Counted from the first letter of the stretch, positions 15,417 through 24,057 are shown. The stretch: DNA of 30,350 bases from SZUA-229 sp041589455 (GCA_041589455.1 JBFHVQ010000033.1:1-30350), one strand, 5' to 3'. The notes: generated by a model from the sequence alone, not told the origin. Made by a program: numbers and translations.

Positions 15417-16595
15417 CTATTTTCCAGTGATTTTAGAAGCCCAGCTATTTGCAATTTCCTTAGCGGCATCTTTACCGCCCAGGCCAAATGCGATAGCAGT
15501 GGCAACTGCAATACTACCAAGAGTGAAACCAAATGCCATGTTAACAATATGATCTGCTAGACCCATGGCTTTTAGACCCATAGCCAGTACAAGACCAAGG
15601 ATTGCATATCTCGCGATATTCGCGATACCCGCTGCATTAGCAGATGATAATTTGTTATAAGCAAGCATGCTCAGGAAATTACCAATGACAAGAATTACAG
15701 CGCCAATCAATAAACCACCGCCGAACTCGATAACTTTTGCAAAAATGCTGGAAATGACATCAATACCGAGAACATTGATTGCCGCTGTAGATGCTGAAAG
15801 CATTGAGAAAAACATAATGCTAGCACCAATAAGCTTTGTCAGGGTAAATGATTCGCTAAAGATTCCTGCGATTCCCATTTTTTCAGGTAGTGAGTTGACC
15901 TGCATACCTTCTAACAGGCCGCTTAGCATACCGATAACAAACTTTGTTACAAGATAAGCAACAAGCAGTATGATTCCAGCACCAATGATATTGGGTACAG
16001 CAGCCATAAGCTTTTCAATCATGGCAGAAGCGGGTTCTGATATTGCCGGAATGTTTAAAACACCAAGTGCAGAAACAATAATTGGTAGCAAGATAGCGAC
16101 TTTTACAAATGCGCTACCAAAACCTGATAATTTGATATCATCTTTGCCAGTTTTTTCAGTGATTTTATCATCAAATTTGCTTAGTGCGATACCAACAAAT
16201 TCGGAAATGATTTTTGCAATGATCCATCCGGCATAGGCAATAATACCAGCGCCAATGATATTGGGTACTGCACCTGCAAGCTCAGTAAGCATTTCTTTTA
16301 GTGGTTCTAGTACATCAGTTAGTCCGAAATACTGTAGAACAACCATTAACAGGAATATAGTGAGAACTGCTTTAAAAAGCGATGTTATGGGTGATGCAAG
16401 ATCAGTGGTTTTTCCATCTGAATTTGTTTTGTATAGGAAGCTGACTTTACGTAGCATTTTACCTATAACTGAAGATATGATTTTAACTGCAAATAATCCT
16501 ACAACTAAAATTAGCAGACCAATTATTGCATGGCCTAGAGTACCTGCCGCTGCAGGTCCTAGAGTACCAGTTATATTCTCAATGAATTCGTTCAT
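15417..16595 (-). CDS. multi-helix membrane protein with MscS-like TM-helix repeats
   Basis: 392 residues with about nine to ten hydrophobic helices and short loops. The segment AVPNIIGAGII occurs twice (residues 109-119 and 199-209), each time starting a helix, and related helices begin at about 22 and 290. This matches the conserved TM-helix repeat family related to small-conductance mechanosensitive channels (CmpX-type). The last helix ends in AFGLGGKDAAKEIANSW, close to the pore-lining end of MscS TM3, but the soluble beta domain of MscS is absent. Channel activity is therefore possible, not shown. AGGAG lies in good position before the ATG at 16595. It is third in an operon with the DUF4332 and DUF937-like genes. 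Confidence 0.82.
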   Translation of the reverse strand: MNEFIENITGTLGPAAAGTLGHAIIGLLILVVGLFAVKIISSVIGKMLRKVSFLYKTNSDGKTTDLASPITSLFKAVLTIFLLMVVLQYFGLTDVLEPLKEMLTELAGAVPNIIGAGIIAYAGWIIAKIISEFVGIALSKFDDKITEKTGKDDIKLSGFGSAFVKVAILLPIIVSALGVLNIPAISEPASAMIEKLMAAVPNIIGAGIILLVAYLVTKFVIGMLSGLLEGMQVNSLPEKMGIAGIFSESFTLTKLIGASIMFFSMLSASTAAINVLGIDVISSIFAKVIEFGGGLLIGAVILVIGNFLSMLAYNKLSSANAAGIANIARYAILGLVLAMGLKAMGLADHIVNMAFGFTLGSIAVATAIAFGLGGKDAAKEIANSWASKITGK

Positions 16596-16625
16596 TATTA
16601 TTCTCCTAAGAACAAAGAGTGGGGG

Positions 16626-17033
16626 TTAGTAAGTGATTGTTGGTGGAAGCTCTTTTGCTTGTGCTATCCAGTCTGTAACAGATTTTACGCTTGGAGTGAC
16701 TCTGCAAAGTTTTTTCTCTTTATTAACCTGTTGCATTTTTTCTGTCAGGTTTTCAGCGTTTCTATTTCGTAATTCCTTAACGGTATCAACGCCGGCGCCT
16801 TCAAGTAATTCAGCGTACTGGCTGGCTACACCTTTAATTCTAAATAGGTCGCACATGTTGACCCATTTTAAAATTTTCGATTCTTTGATAGAAGTTTTAA
16901 TAGATAAGTCAGAACGTCCTTTCTTGCTCGCACCTACTTCAAGTAAGTGCGATATGGTTTTGATGCCATTTGCAGAAAGTATCTCTGCATATTTTGGACC
17001 TATGCCTTCAATATCTTTTACATTTTTTGACAT
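16626..17033 (-). CDS. DUF4332 helix-hairpin-helix protein
   Basis: 135 residues with two tandem helix-hairpin-helix-like units: VKDIEGIGPKYAEILSANGI near the N-terminus and MCDLFRIKGVASQYAELLEG at about 60-80, each followed by a short helical stretch (TISHLLEVGA; TVKELRNR). This is the DUF4332 arrangement. Such repeats in other proteins contact DNA non-specifically, but no function is established for this family. AAGGAG is eight bases before the ATG. It sits between the DUF937-like gene (34 bases) and the TM-helix gene (30 bases), so all three are probably made together. Confidence 0.85.
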   Translation of the reverse strand: MSKNVKDIEGIGPKYAEILSANGIKTISHLLEVGASKKGRSDLSIKTSIKESKILKWVNMCDLFRIKGVASQYAELLEGAGVDTVKELRNRNAENLTEKMQQVNKEKKLCRVTPSVKSVTDWIAQAKELPPTITY

Positions 17034-17067
17034 TATGTTTTCTCCTTGAGTTTACTTTTAAATATAA

Positions 17068-17436
17068 CTATTTCATCAGACCTGATAGCCCATTAAATAA
17101 TTTTGATGCAGTTAGTTGTGCACCTGATTCGTCGTTATTGAAAAATTGACTAAGCATTGGCATTATTGCGTTTATTCCTGATAAAGCCTGCTCTTGAGGT
17201 ATGCCAATTTTGCTGGATAATTCTTCAATATCAATTTGATTAAGAAAATCAGAAAAATTTCCAGAGATGAATGCATTGAAAATTGACTCGGAGCCAATGT
17301 TGTTGATTGAGTCATTTATACCCTGTGCCGCTTGTGGTAAAAATGATGAGGCTTGATCAGTGTCGAATCCAGCTTCGGTTAGTTTTTCAATAAATTCACT
17401 TTTATTACTATCAACCATGTCTAGTATGCTGTTCAT
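17068..17436 (-). CDS. DUF937/DUF2780-like small soluble protein
   Basis: 122 residues, acidic and mostly helical, without a signal peptide. The pattern resembles DUF937/DUF2780-type proteins: an N-terminal helical unit (FIEKLTEAGFDTDQASSFLP), a middle unit (SSKIGIPQEQALSGINAI) and a hydrophobic end (MPMLSQFFNN). The family has no known activity. ATG at 17436 follows GAGAA. This is the first gene of the three-gene minus-strand operon. Family assignment is tentative. Confidence 0.65.
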   Translation of the reverse strand: MNSILDMVDSNKSEFIEKLTEAGFDTDQASSFLPQAAQGINDSINNIGSESIFNAFISGNFSDFLNQIDIEELSSKIGIPQEQALSGINAIMPMLSQFFNNDESGAQLTASKLFNGLSGLMK

Positions 17437-17766
17437 TTTTTTCTCGCGTTAAATAGTTGTAATGTGATAATGCTTCGTTTAAGGGCCGGGGGTAGAATAT
17501 TGCCTTATTGTCACTGGCTCAATAGATGAACTGATTGTTTAACGATTGTTAACAATTTACTAATGAGCTCTTATCCTATTAGCCATCCAATATATTGATT
17601 TAATTAAAATATTAAGATTAATGTGATGTGTGGTGGCTACATGGTCTTGAGGCAGATCATGTCGCTTTAGATAAGGTCTAGAGATTTCTGATATAAAACA
17701 GGTGTTGGAGTGGATTTGAGTGTGAGTTTGAGGGCTGTTAACAGTTAATGGTGTGAGTGATTTATT
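17437..17766. other. 330-bp gene-free region with short GT-rich repeats
   Basis: No coding frame is supported. It should hold the promoter of the DUF937 operon on the minus strand. The left-hand part is AT-rich. The right-hand part is GT-rich, with GTGTGAGT at 17720-17727 and 17751-17758 and again inside the end of the glycosylase gene at 17778-17785, plus the palindrome CTGTTAACAG (17735-17744). Confidence 0.5.
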
Positions 17767-18399
17767 TTATGTGAAGTGTGTGAGTTCTTGTGTACTTGGG
17801 TGTGACTGTATTAATTTTAGCGACTTAGATAACAAGGTTTTTCCTGGTTCAGTTCTAGGCCAGGTTGAAGCGCCAGATGGATGAGGTAAGGGGATAAGAT
17901 CACTGTTGTGATTATTGTATGTAATTTTATGTTGCTTACCGACAACATCTGTTAATTTTTTACATGTGATGAATCTGTTAATCGCTAGTTTACCAACAGG
18001 GATAATAAGTTCTGGTTTTAAAAGCTTAATTTCAAAGTCAAGCCACTGGCTACAATTATCAATTTCTTTAGACGAAGGCACTCGGTCGCCAGTTTTGAGT
18101 TTGACGCCGTTCTGAATTTTTCCTGGGAAACAGCGACAAATGGCTGACATATAGACCTGATTTCTAAAATAATTTTCTTCAAGGTTGATTTGCGAAAACC
18201 AGTTAAATAATGTTTTACCAGCGGTCCAGGCAAATGGCTTATGGGCTTCAATTTCTTTAAACCCAGGAGCCTGTCCTACAAGCATAACCTTTGACACACA
18301 GGCTAAGCCATATACGGGTGGTCCCTGCATGTCATCGCAGAGTTTACAGTTGGCTAATTTAGACTGATGTTGTTTTAATTGTGAAAGGATTTTGCTCAT
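17767..18399 (-). CDS. uracil-DNA glycosylase superfamily protein (family 4-like, Fe-S)
   Basis: 210 residues. Motif A is VGQAPGFKE (about residues 41-49), followed by KPFAWTAGKTLFNW, as in family 4 and 5 enzymes (PF.GxAG). Motif B is PLPHPSG with His173. Four cysteines suitable for a 4Fe-4S cluster are present: Cys18 and Cys21 (NCKLC), Cys88 or Cys90 (AICRC), and Cys116 in the family-4-like VPSSKEIDNCSQWL. It should recognise uracil or another damaged base in DNA. The ATG follows an AAAGG Shine-Dalgarno that lies in the 3' arm of a perfect hairpin (see 18400-18425). Motif A has Gln rather than the more usual Glu at the second position, so substrate range may differ from a standard UDG. Confidence 0.85.
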   Translation of the reverse strand: MSKILSQLKQHQSKLANCKLCDDMQGPPVYGLACVSKVMLVGQAPGFKEIEAHKPFAWTAGKTLFNWFSQINLEENYFRNQVYMSAICRCFPGKIQNGVKLKTGDRVPSSKEIDNCSQWLDFEIKLLKPELIIPVGKLAINRFITCKKLTDVVGKQHKITYNNHNSDLIPLPHPSGASTWPRTEPGKTLLSKSLKLIQSHPSTQELTHFT

Positions 18400-18425
18400 C
18401 TGGCCTTTACATTTATAAAGGCCAG
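18400..18425 (-). promoter_or_regulatory. hairpin that sequesters the glycosylase ribosome-binding site
   Basis: A perfect 10-bp stem (CTGGCCTTTA / TAAAGGCCAG, 6-nt loop) ends directly at the ATG of the glycosylase gene. The AAAGG Shine-Dalgarno is inside the 3' arm. It could block translation until melted or bound, or act as a terminator for the upstream 83-aa gene, although no T tract follows. Confidence 0.6.
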
Positions 18426-18477
18426 AATTTGCAAGGATGGGAACTCGGTACAGTAAGCAAGGTTTTCGTGAGTGGGT

Positions 18478-18729
18478 TCAGGCTGTTAAATCTGGCTGTT
18501 GGAAGAACTGCTTCCTGAATACACAGGCTAGCCAGAATACGAAGGTATAAAATACACCTGACAGTGCGATGAGGCCGATCAGGCTTTCCTGCGCTTCGCG
18601 CTGCTGGATATTTTCATAAGTGCCGGTAATGATCATATAAGTTGATACAATGGTTACCACGGCACCGAGTAACATGTTGGCGCGTAATATTTTTTGTAAT
18701 TTACACAATGTGTTATCCGACAATCTCAT
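18478..18729 (-). CDS. small two-helix membrane protein, 83 aa
   Basis: Not recognised. The N-terminus is short and basic (LCKLQKILRAN), followed by a helix (MLLGAVVTIVSTYMIITGTY), a polar acidic loop (ENIQQREAQE) and a second helix (LIGLIALSGVFYTFVFWLAC). The end is basic (VFRKQFF). GGAG is eight bases before the ATG at 18729, a good start. It lies 78 bases upstream of the glycosylase gene on the same strand and downstream of the chemoreceptor gene. Confidence 0.65.
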   Translation of the reverse strand: MRLSDNTLCKLQKILRANMLLGAVVTIVSTYMIITGTYENIQQREAQESLIGLIALSGVFYTFVFWLACVFRKQFFQQPDLTA

Positions 18730-18815
18730 GTTGCAATCTCCAGAGGTTAGTTAGCTTGATGGCTATACTAGTACAATATAAAAATGCGACATTGACTTGC
18801 GTCAAGAGTCATGAG

Positions 18816-20828
18816 TTATTTAAATGTCGAGATAATATTATCCAGTCGTTGCGTGACAATACTCAATTCACGTTCGGCTTCATTCAATGATTCCATATCC
18901 TGAGAGGTTCTCGATGAGATTTCACTAATGGATGCAATGTTATTAGCAATTTCATTCGAGGTGACGCTTTGTTCCTCACTTGCAGATGCAACCTGGGTTA
19001 ATACGCTATTGATGTTATAAATTTCACTTTTGATGGTATTAAGTGAGTTTGCCACTTCTTCAACCTGTCCACTGTTATTAACGGCTTCGTTAATTGAAGA
19101 TTTCATCGCATCAACGGCATTTTGAGCGCCCGCTTGAAGGCGATCGATTAATTCCTTGATCTGATCAGTAGATTCCTGGGTGCGACTTGCCAGTGTACGA
19201 ACCTCGTCAGCAACCACAGCAAAGCCTCGGCCCTGTTCGCCTGCACGCGCTGCTTCAATGGCTGCATTTAATGCCAGCAGGTTAGTCTGTTCGGAAATTT
19301 CACGGATAACATCGAGCACCATACTGATGTTTCCTGTGTCGCTCTGTAGTGTCTGTATTACTTTTTCAGAGTTTTCCAGATTATTTAACAGAAGTTTGAT
19401 GCCGCTTAATGCCGCATTGGATTTCTCAGAACCTGACTGAGTATTTGTGTCAGCATGCCTGGCAGAATCTGCAGCGGTAGCTGTATTACTCGCCACTTCC
19501 TGGGAAGTTAATGACATTTCTTCAGCTGCGGTTGCAACCATTTCTGTTTCACGGTTTTGCTTTAATACACTTTCACTGGTTGTTTGCGTCACCTGAGTTA
19601 CATGGCTGGATGTTTTGTGAAGATCATTAACTGATGATTGTATTTCACTAATAATGTTTTCCATCTGCTGGCTGAAGGTATTAATAGTTCTCCCGAGTCT
19701 TCCTATGTCTCCAGCTCGTTCAGCATTCATGCGCAGTGAAAAGTCGCCTTTGAGAATATTGTTGAGCGACAGGTTAACCTGGCGTACAACTTGATTGATT
19801 TGTGAACAAGTGAATTTAGCGGCCAGGTAACCAACTGCCAGTGAAGCAATTAACACGGCGCTGATCATTGTGATAGATGCCTTGGTCTTTGCAATCAGTT
19901 CCTCGTTGCCCTGATTAACCTGGCTTTTCTGGTAATCAATCAGATAATCAATTTGTTGACCAATCTTTTTAATCAAGGGGTCGATTTCATTTTTAATCAG
20001 ACTGACATCTTCGCGCCAACGGTTATCAGTAAATGTCTTGAAAACCGCATTAATATTTTTAAAATAATCTCCAGATATATTGTTAAGTTGAGTTAATCCT
20101 TCTTCCTGTTCAAAAGTGAAAAGATCAGACTGTTGATTTATTTTTTCTATTAATTTATCGAACTGTTCGATAAAAATATTTACCTGGTCAATTCGTTGTG
20201 TATTTGGGTTTGACAGAAATGTCCTGAACAAAGTAACCACTGTCATCCAGCTCTGGCGTAGGTCGTTTATCTGTTGTAGAAAGACCCTCCGTTGAGAGGA
20301 AACCGTCTCTTCGCCTTCTGAATCTATCATTGTATTAAAAATTTGCATTGCCTGTTGGTGGCGTGGATTTATCTCCATATTTGCAATTTTCAGGCCCGGG
20401 TAATTTTCTATAAAGTTTTTGTTGAGATAGTCGATTCGTTCTTGATGTTTTATAAACTCGCCTATATTTGATTGTAATGCAGTTGCATTATGTAGCATTT
20501 CCTCATCGTTGTTCACAGCAGGTAGTTGCATAAAACTGGATAGTGACTCATCTAGTTGTTTGATGTCTTTGCTTAGTAAATCAGCATATTCTGGGGTTTT
20601 GTTAATAATGTACAGCCCCATGGTGCTGGTGGTTGATTGAATATGTTCTTTAAGTCTGAGAGCGGATAGCATGGCGGGTTGTGAATAGTCTGCAATACTG
20701 GTCGCCTGCTCCTGTAATTGAATCAGTCGTACATAGGCAATACCAGAGACCACAGTTATAAGTAAAAGTATGCTAATAAAACCAGCCCATATCTGATGCC
20801 GGAGAGAGAGTTGATTAAATAATTTCAT
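18816..20828 (-). CDS. methyl-accepting chemotaxis protein
   Basis: 670 residues. TM1 is at about 13-34, a helical periplasmic sensor follows (about 35-315, long four-helix-bundle type), then TM2 (about 317-339), a HAMP domain (about 340-392, INQVVRQVNLSLNNILKGDF) and the cytoplasmic signalling coiled coil. The hairpin tip is canonical around residues 511-548: REISEQTNLLALNAAIEAAR then GEQGRGFAVVADEVRTLA. There is no C-terminal CheR-binding pentapeptide. The sensor region has no recognisable PAS or Cache motif, so the ligand is unknown. No che genes are adjacent, so it is an orphan receptor feeding a chemotaxis array encoded elsewhere. Confidence 0.95.
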   Translation of the reverse strand: MKLFNQLSLRHQIWAGFISILLLITVVSGIAYVRLIQLQEQATSIADYSQPAMLSALRLKEHIQSTTSTMGLYIINKTPEYADLLSKDIKQLDESLSSFMQLPAVNNDEEMLHNATALQSNIGEFIKHQERIDYLNKNFIENYPGLKIANMEINPRHQQAMQIFNTMIDSEGEETVSSQRRVFLQQINDLRQSWMTVVTLFRTFLSNPNTQRIDQVNIFIEQFDKLIEKINQQSDLFTFEQEEGLTQLNNISGDYFKNINAVFKTFTDNRWREDVSLIKNEIDPLIKKIGQQIDYLIDYQKSQVNQGNEELIAKTKASITMISAVLIASLAVGYLAAKFTCSQINQVVRQVNLSLNNILKGDFSLRMNAERAGDIGRLGRTINTFSQQMENIISEIQSSVNDLHKTSSHVTQVTQTTSESVLKQNRETEMVATAAEEMSLTSQEVASNTATAADSARHADTNTQSGSEKSNAALSGIKLLLNNLENSEKVIQTLQSDTGNISMVLDVIREISEQTNLLALNAAIEAARAGEQGRGFAVVADEVRTLASRTQESTDQIKELIDRLQAGAQNAVDAMKSSINEAVNNSGQVEEVANSLNTIKSEIYNINSVLTQVASASEEQSVTSNEIANNIASISEISSRTSQDMESLNEAERELSIVTQRLDNIISTFK

Positions 20829-20948
20829 TTTTTTACCTTGTAAATCATGCCCGAATTCAACTTACCTATAGAAAAATGGTTTATAAGTGTTAATTTCGAC
20901 TTGTCGGGACGATTAATTAAAAATATAGACTATTTTAAGTAAAGTGTG

Positions 20949-23051
20949 TTAGCTGGTGATATTTCTATAAATATCAGCGACCTTGAGGGGGAGCTGCCTG
21001 ACATCGTCAATTACCACATAACTGGCTTTACCGTACATTGTTTTCAGGTAATCCCTTCCTTCACGATCAATGGTGATGCAAAAAGGGTGTATGCCCTGTT
21101 GTCGTGATTCGAGTAAGGCCATTCGGGTATCTTCAATACCGTATTCACCGCGGTAGCCATCATAGTCTTCAGGCTTGCCATCAGACAGCGTAATGAGTAT
21201 TTTGGTTTTTGCCTCAATTGATTCAAAGAGTTGGTTGAAGTGGCGGATGTAGACACCCAGACGGGTGTAATCCTGAGGGGTAATATTAGCAATTCTTCCA
21301 CGTGTTTTATTATCATAATTATCGTCAAATGTTTTAACCGGATAAACCTCACAACGCTTACGGGTATTGCCGGTGAAACCATAAATGGCATATCGGTCAC
21401 CCAGTGTTTCCAGCGCTTCACACAGTAGAATTAGCGATTCCCTTTCTGCGTCGTTTATCCAGCCTTTAGTGGAACCACTCATGTCCACCATAAAAATCAC
21501 TGCAATGTTACGCTCTTCCTTGTGCATTTTAGTGAAGATGTTCTCAGACATTTCCATACCACTAAGACTGTCTGCCCAGCTTTCTACTAGCGCATCAATA
21601 TCTATATCGTCACCATAGGGCTGTTTCTTTAATATTTTATCCTCGCCACGTAAAATTTCGAAGGTGCGTCGCAGGTTTTTAATGAGTCCAGAGTATTTCT
21701 TCAAGGTCTGATCGACAAATTCAGTATTGGTTGCAGCGATTTTTACTTCTCGCAGGGCACACCAGTTTTTCTTATAGCGTTGGCGGCGATAATCCCACTC
21801 CTTGTGCAGCGTGGCACCTTTTTCGTGATAGGTGCCGCTCCAGGCATCACCTGGTTGTTCGTTATTATCTGCGTTCACCTGATAGCGGCCATCGCCCGCT
21901 GCGACCAGGTAGTCATCGGGGATCTGTCCCAGATCCTGAATAATCGATGCGATCAGGCTCTCTACACCTTCCGGGGGCTCCAGTGGCTGTCCATCCAGTT
22001 GTAACTGATAGCTAAAACCCTGGGGCATGTCCGGGTCAGTGATTGCTGTTGCATCGATGGCGGGCAGTTGGGCGGCTTCAGATCGGTCGATTTCCTCACC
22101 GGTTTTATCCTCTATCATCTGTGCCACAGCCTGACGGAACAGGTCTTTCTCGCGCAGAATACGCGCCTGGCGAACCTGTTCGACCTGTTCTGGTTTAAGT
22201 GGCCCAGCGAAATGATTAACGTCAGGTGGTTCCTGATGATACAGTTCACTCAGTAATTGCAAGCTGTGCTGGTGGCTTGACTCCACCGTGATCAGTTGTT
22301 CAATACCGTAAATTTCCAGCTCATCAAAACGGGTATAGTGGCTTTGTTCACAAAGCTGTTGTATCTGTCGGTAAATGCCGGGAAGCTCCTGGCTGATCTT
22401 CTGATCCAGACGAATGCTTTCAATAATATGAAACCATTGCTGTGCCCGTGCCGGGTCATCATAGTTTGAAAAAACCGTGTACAGGTCTTCGCGCCAGGTG
22501 CCATACCAGTTCTGTGCCCACAGGTGTACCACGATACATTTATACAGATGGAAATTATCCTCCCGCGTGCTGAAGGTGTTGAGCATGCTGGGTAGGTATA
22601 TGGTTTCGGTATCGGTATAGGAATGCTTTTCAAAATCTATCGTCAGCTTACGGCCACTGAGCCCGGTGACAAAATGCTCCAGCATCACGCAAACTTCTTC
22701 GAAAGCAATACCGGTAAGCTTCTGCTTGCTGTGATGTGCCAGGCTCTCTAATTCATCCAGCTTTTCAATGGCGGTGTAAAGCCCTTTGCTGTCAAAAGCG
22801 TCAATGGCCTGATCCAGCCAGAGTTCGATGGTGTCTAGTTCCATTAGTTGCAGGGCTTTAGGTAACCGCTGTGAAAACTGATAGGCCAGCCCAGAGTTGG
22901 TGCTATTGGCTTTTTTAATAAGCTCCAGTAACTGGTCCTGAGTCTGAATATCATACTGGGTCAGGCATTGAATCACCTCATCGTTCACCTCAAGGAACAT
23001 ATCCTCAAAGCGCTCTTCGATTTCCTCAAAGGTAAAAGGGGGGAGACTCAC
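20949..23051 (-). CDS. NorD/CbbO-type VWA protein, partner of the MoxR-class ATPase
   Basis: 700 residues. A long helical N-terminal part (1-320) and an acidic middle region lead to a C-terminal von Willebrand A domain (about 515-700). Its metal site is intact: DMSGST (Asp523, Ser525, Ser527), Thr596 (DYTRLG) and Asp624 (LSDGKPEDYDGY). WREDLYTVFSNY and KEWDYRRQRYKKNWCALRE are typical of NorD/CbbO proteins. Such proteins work with a NorQ/CbbQ ATPase to activate or load metal into a target enzyme, for example NO reductase or RubisCO. The partner gene is directly upstream (12 bases). The start is GTG at 23051, with a weak ribosome-binding site. Confidence 0.88.
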   Translation of the reverse strand: MSLPPFTFEEIEERFEDMFLEVNDEVIQCLTQYDIQTQDQLLELIKKANSTNSGLAYQFSQRLPKALQLMELDTIELWLDQAIDAFDSKGLYTAIEKLDELESLAHHSKQKLTGIAFEEVCVMLEHFVTGLSGRKLTIDFEKHSYTDTETIYLPSMLNTFSTREDNFHLYKCIVVHLWAQNWYGTWREDLYTVFSNYDDPARAQQWFHIIESIRLDQKISQELPGIYRQIQQLCEQSHYTRFDELEIYGIEQLITVESSHQHSLQLLSELYHQEPPDVNHFAGPLKPEQVEQVRQARILREKDLFRQAVAQMIEDKTGEEIDRSEAAQLPAIDATAITDPDMPQGFSYQLQLDGQPLEPPEGVESLIASIIQDLGQIPDDYLVAAGDGRYQVNADNNEQPGDAWSGTYHEKGATLHKEWDYRRQRYKKNWCALREVKIAATNTEFVDQTLKKYSGLIKNLRRTFEILRGEDKILKKQPYGDDIDIDALVESWADSLSGMEMSENIFTKMHKEERNIAVIFMVDMSGSTKGWINDAERESLILLCEALETLGDRYAIYGFTGNTRKRCEVYPVKTFDDNYDNKTRGRIANITPQDYTRLGVYIRHFNQLFESIEAKTKILITLSDGKPEDYDGYRGEYGIEDTRMALLESRQQGIHPFCITIDREGRDYLKTMYGKASYVVIDDVRQLPLKVADIYRNITS

Positions 23052-23063
23052 AGTCAGTGCTGC

Positions 23064-23882
23064 TTAGAAAAGGGTTGCACTGAGTTCGTTGACCGCAGCC
23101 AGCATATCAGCGTCATCTGTGAGGGCCTGTGCAATAGCCGTGTGGCACGCCTCCACTGGATTAATGCCCGCTGAAATCAGTTTACCGGCGTGAACTAGCA
23201 GGCGTGTGCTGGCGCCTTCTTCCAGGCCACTGCCTTTGAGGTTACGCGTCATCTGCGCAAACTTCACCAGTTTTTGTGCCAGTGCGTCGTCAATATCTGC
23301 TTCATTCTTGATGATGCGCGCTTCCAGGTTGGCAGAGGGGTAATCGAATTCCAGTGCGACAAACCGTTGGCGAGTACTTTGCTTAAGGTCTTTGAGAACG
23401 CTCTGGTAACCCGGGTTATAGGAAATTGCCAGACAGAAATCCTCGGTCGCTTCGAGTATCTCGCCGACTTTCTCCATAGGGAGTACGCGTCGGTCATCAG
23501 CCAGTGGGTGTATTACGACGGTGGTATCCTTACGGGCTTCAACCACTTCGTCGAGGTAACAGATAGCGCCGTGGCGTACCGCACGGGCTAGCGGTCCATC
23601 GATCCACTGGGTTTCGCCACCAGAGACCAGAAAACGTCCTACCAGATCTGATGCCGTCAGATCGTCATGACAGGATACCGTAATCAGTGGCTTTTTCAGG
23701 CGCCATGCCATGTGTTCCATAAAGCGCGTTTTACCGCAACCGGTAGGGCCCTTGAGCAGAATCGGAATTTGCTGCTTGTAGGCCGCCAGGAAAACGTCGA
23801 TTTCGGAGCCTATAGGCTCGTAATAGGGCTCATCAGTAATAAAGTGTTCTTCGGGCTTAAGCGCCTTTGCCTGGTTAATCAT
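23064..23882 (-). CDS. CbbQ/NirQ/NorQ-family AAA+ ATPase
   Basis: 272 residues from the chosen start. Walker A is KGPTGCGKTRF, Walker B is AICYLDEVVEAR, and sensor 1 is AISYNP. The CbbQ/NorQ-specific stretches VSCHDDLTASDLVGRF and QSTRQRFVALEFDYPS are present. The ATPase remodels a metalloenzyme with the VWA partner encoded next. An in-frame ATG six codons earlier (23900) has no ribosome-binding site, whereas the ATG at 23882 is preceded by GGTGGAG with a 6-base gap, so I prefer 23882. The two genes form one operon. The divergent region at 23901-24101 holds inverted repeats that could bind a regulator. Confidence 0.9.
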   Translation of the reverse strand: MINQAKALKPEEHFITDEPYYEPIGSEIDVFLAAYKQQIPILLKGPTGCGKTRFMEHMAWRLKKPLITVSCHDDLTASDLVGRFLVSGGETQWIDGPLARAVRHGAICYLDEVVEARKDTTVVIHPLADDRRVLPMEKVGEILEATEDFCLAISYNPGYQSVLKDLKQSTRQRFVALEFDYPSANLEARIIKNEADIDDALAQKLVKFAQMTRNLKGSGLEEGASTRLLVHAGKLISAGINPVEACHTAIAQALTDDADMLAAVNELSATLF

Positions 23883-23941
23883 TGAATGCTCCACCGGCAT
23901 TGTTGTTACAGCTCTGAGGGGGCCGGTTAGTAATTGAAAAT

Positions 23942-24057
23942 ATTCATGTTTTGCACTTTGTCATGAATGTACCTGTGACGCTATAGAAATACAACCATCG
24001 GCCGCTACAGATTTATAGAAAGATCTAAATGGAGGATAGATTCAGCTAATTTAGATC
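23942..24057. promoter_or_regulatory. divergent intergenic region with two operator-like inverted repeats
   Basis: ATTCATG (23942-23948) and CATGAAT (23962-23968) form a 7-bp inverted repeat spaced by 13 bases, near the start of the ATPase gene. GATCTAAAT (24022-24030) and ATTTAGATC (24049-24057) form a perfect 9-bp repeat spaced by 18 bases, 45 bases before the DUF5610-like gene. Neither matches a regulator site that I can name. Confidence 0.35.

Noticed and set aside
15645..16629. Long plus-strand open frames antisense to the multi-helix membrane protein
   Set aside because: They are mirror frames of a strongly supported gene; their low-complexity composition (Ile/Ser/Pro-rich) is that of the reverse of membrane-helix codons.
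23883..23900. Upstream ATG at 23900 as the start of the CbbQ/NorQ gene
   Set aside because: It has no ribosome-binding site, while its own second to fourth codons form the GGTGGAG site for the ATG at 23882.
2538..24054. The 15-mer ATTCAGCTAATTTAG occurs at about 2538 and about 24040
   Set aside because: One AT-rich 15-mer repeat is within chance for 30 kb, the flanks differ, and the two sites share no context.
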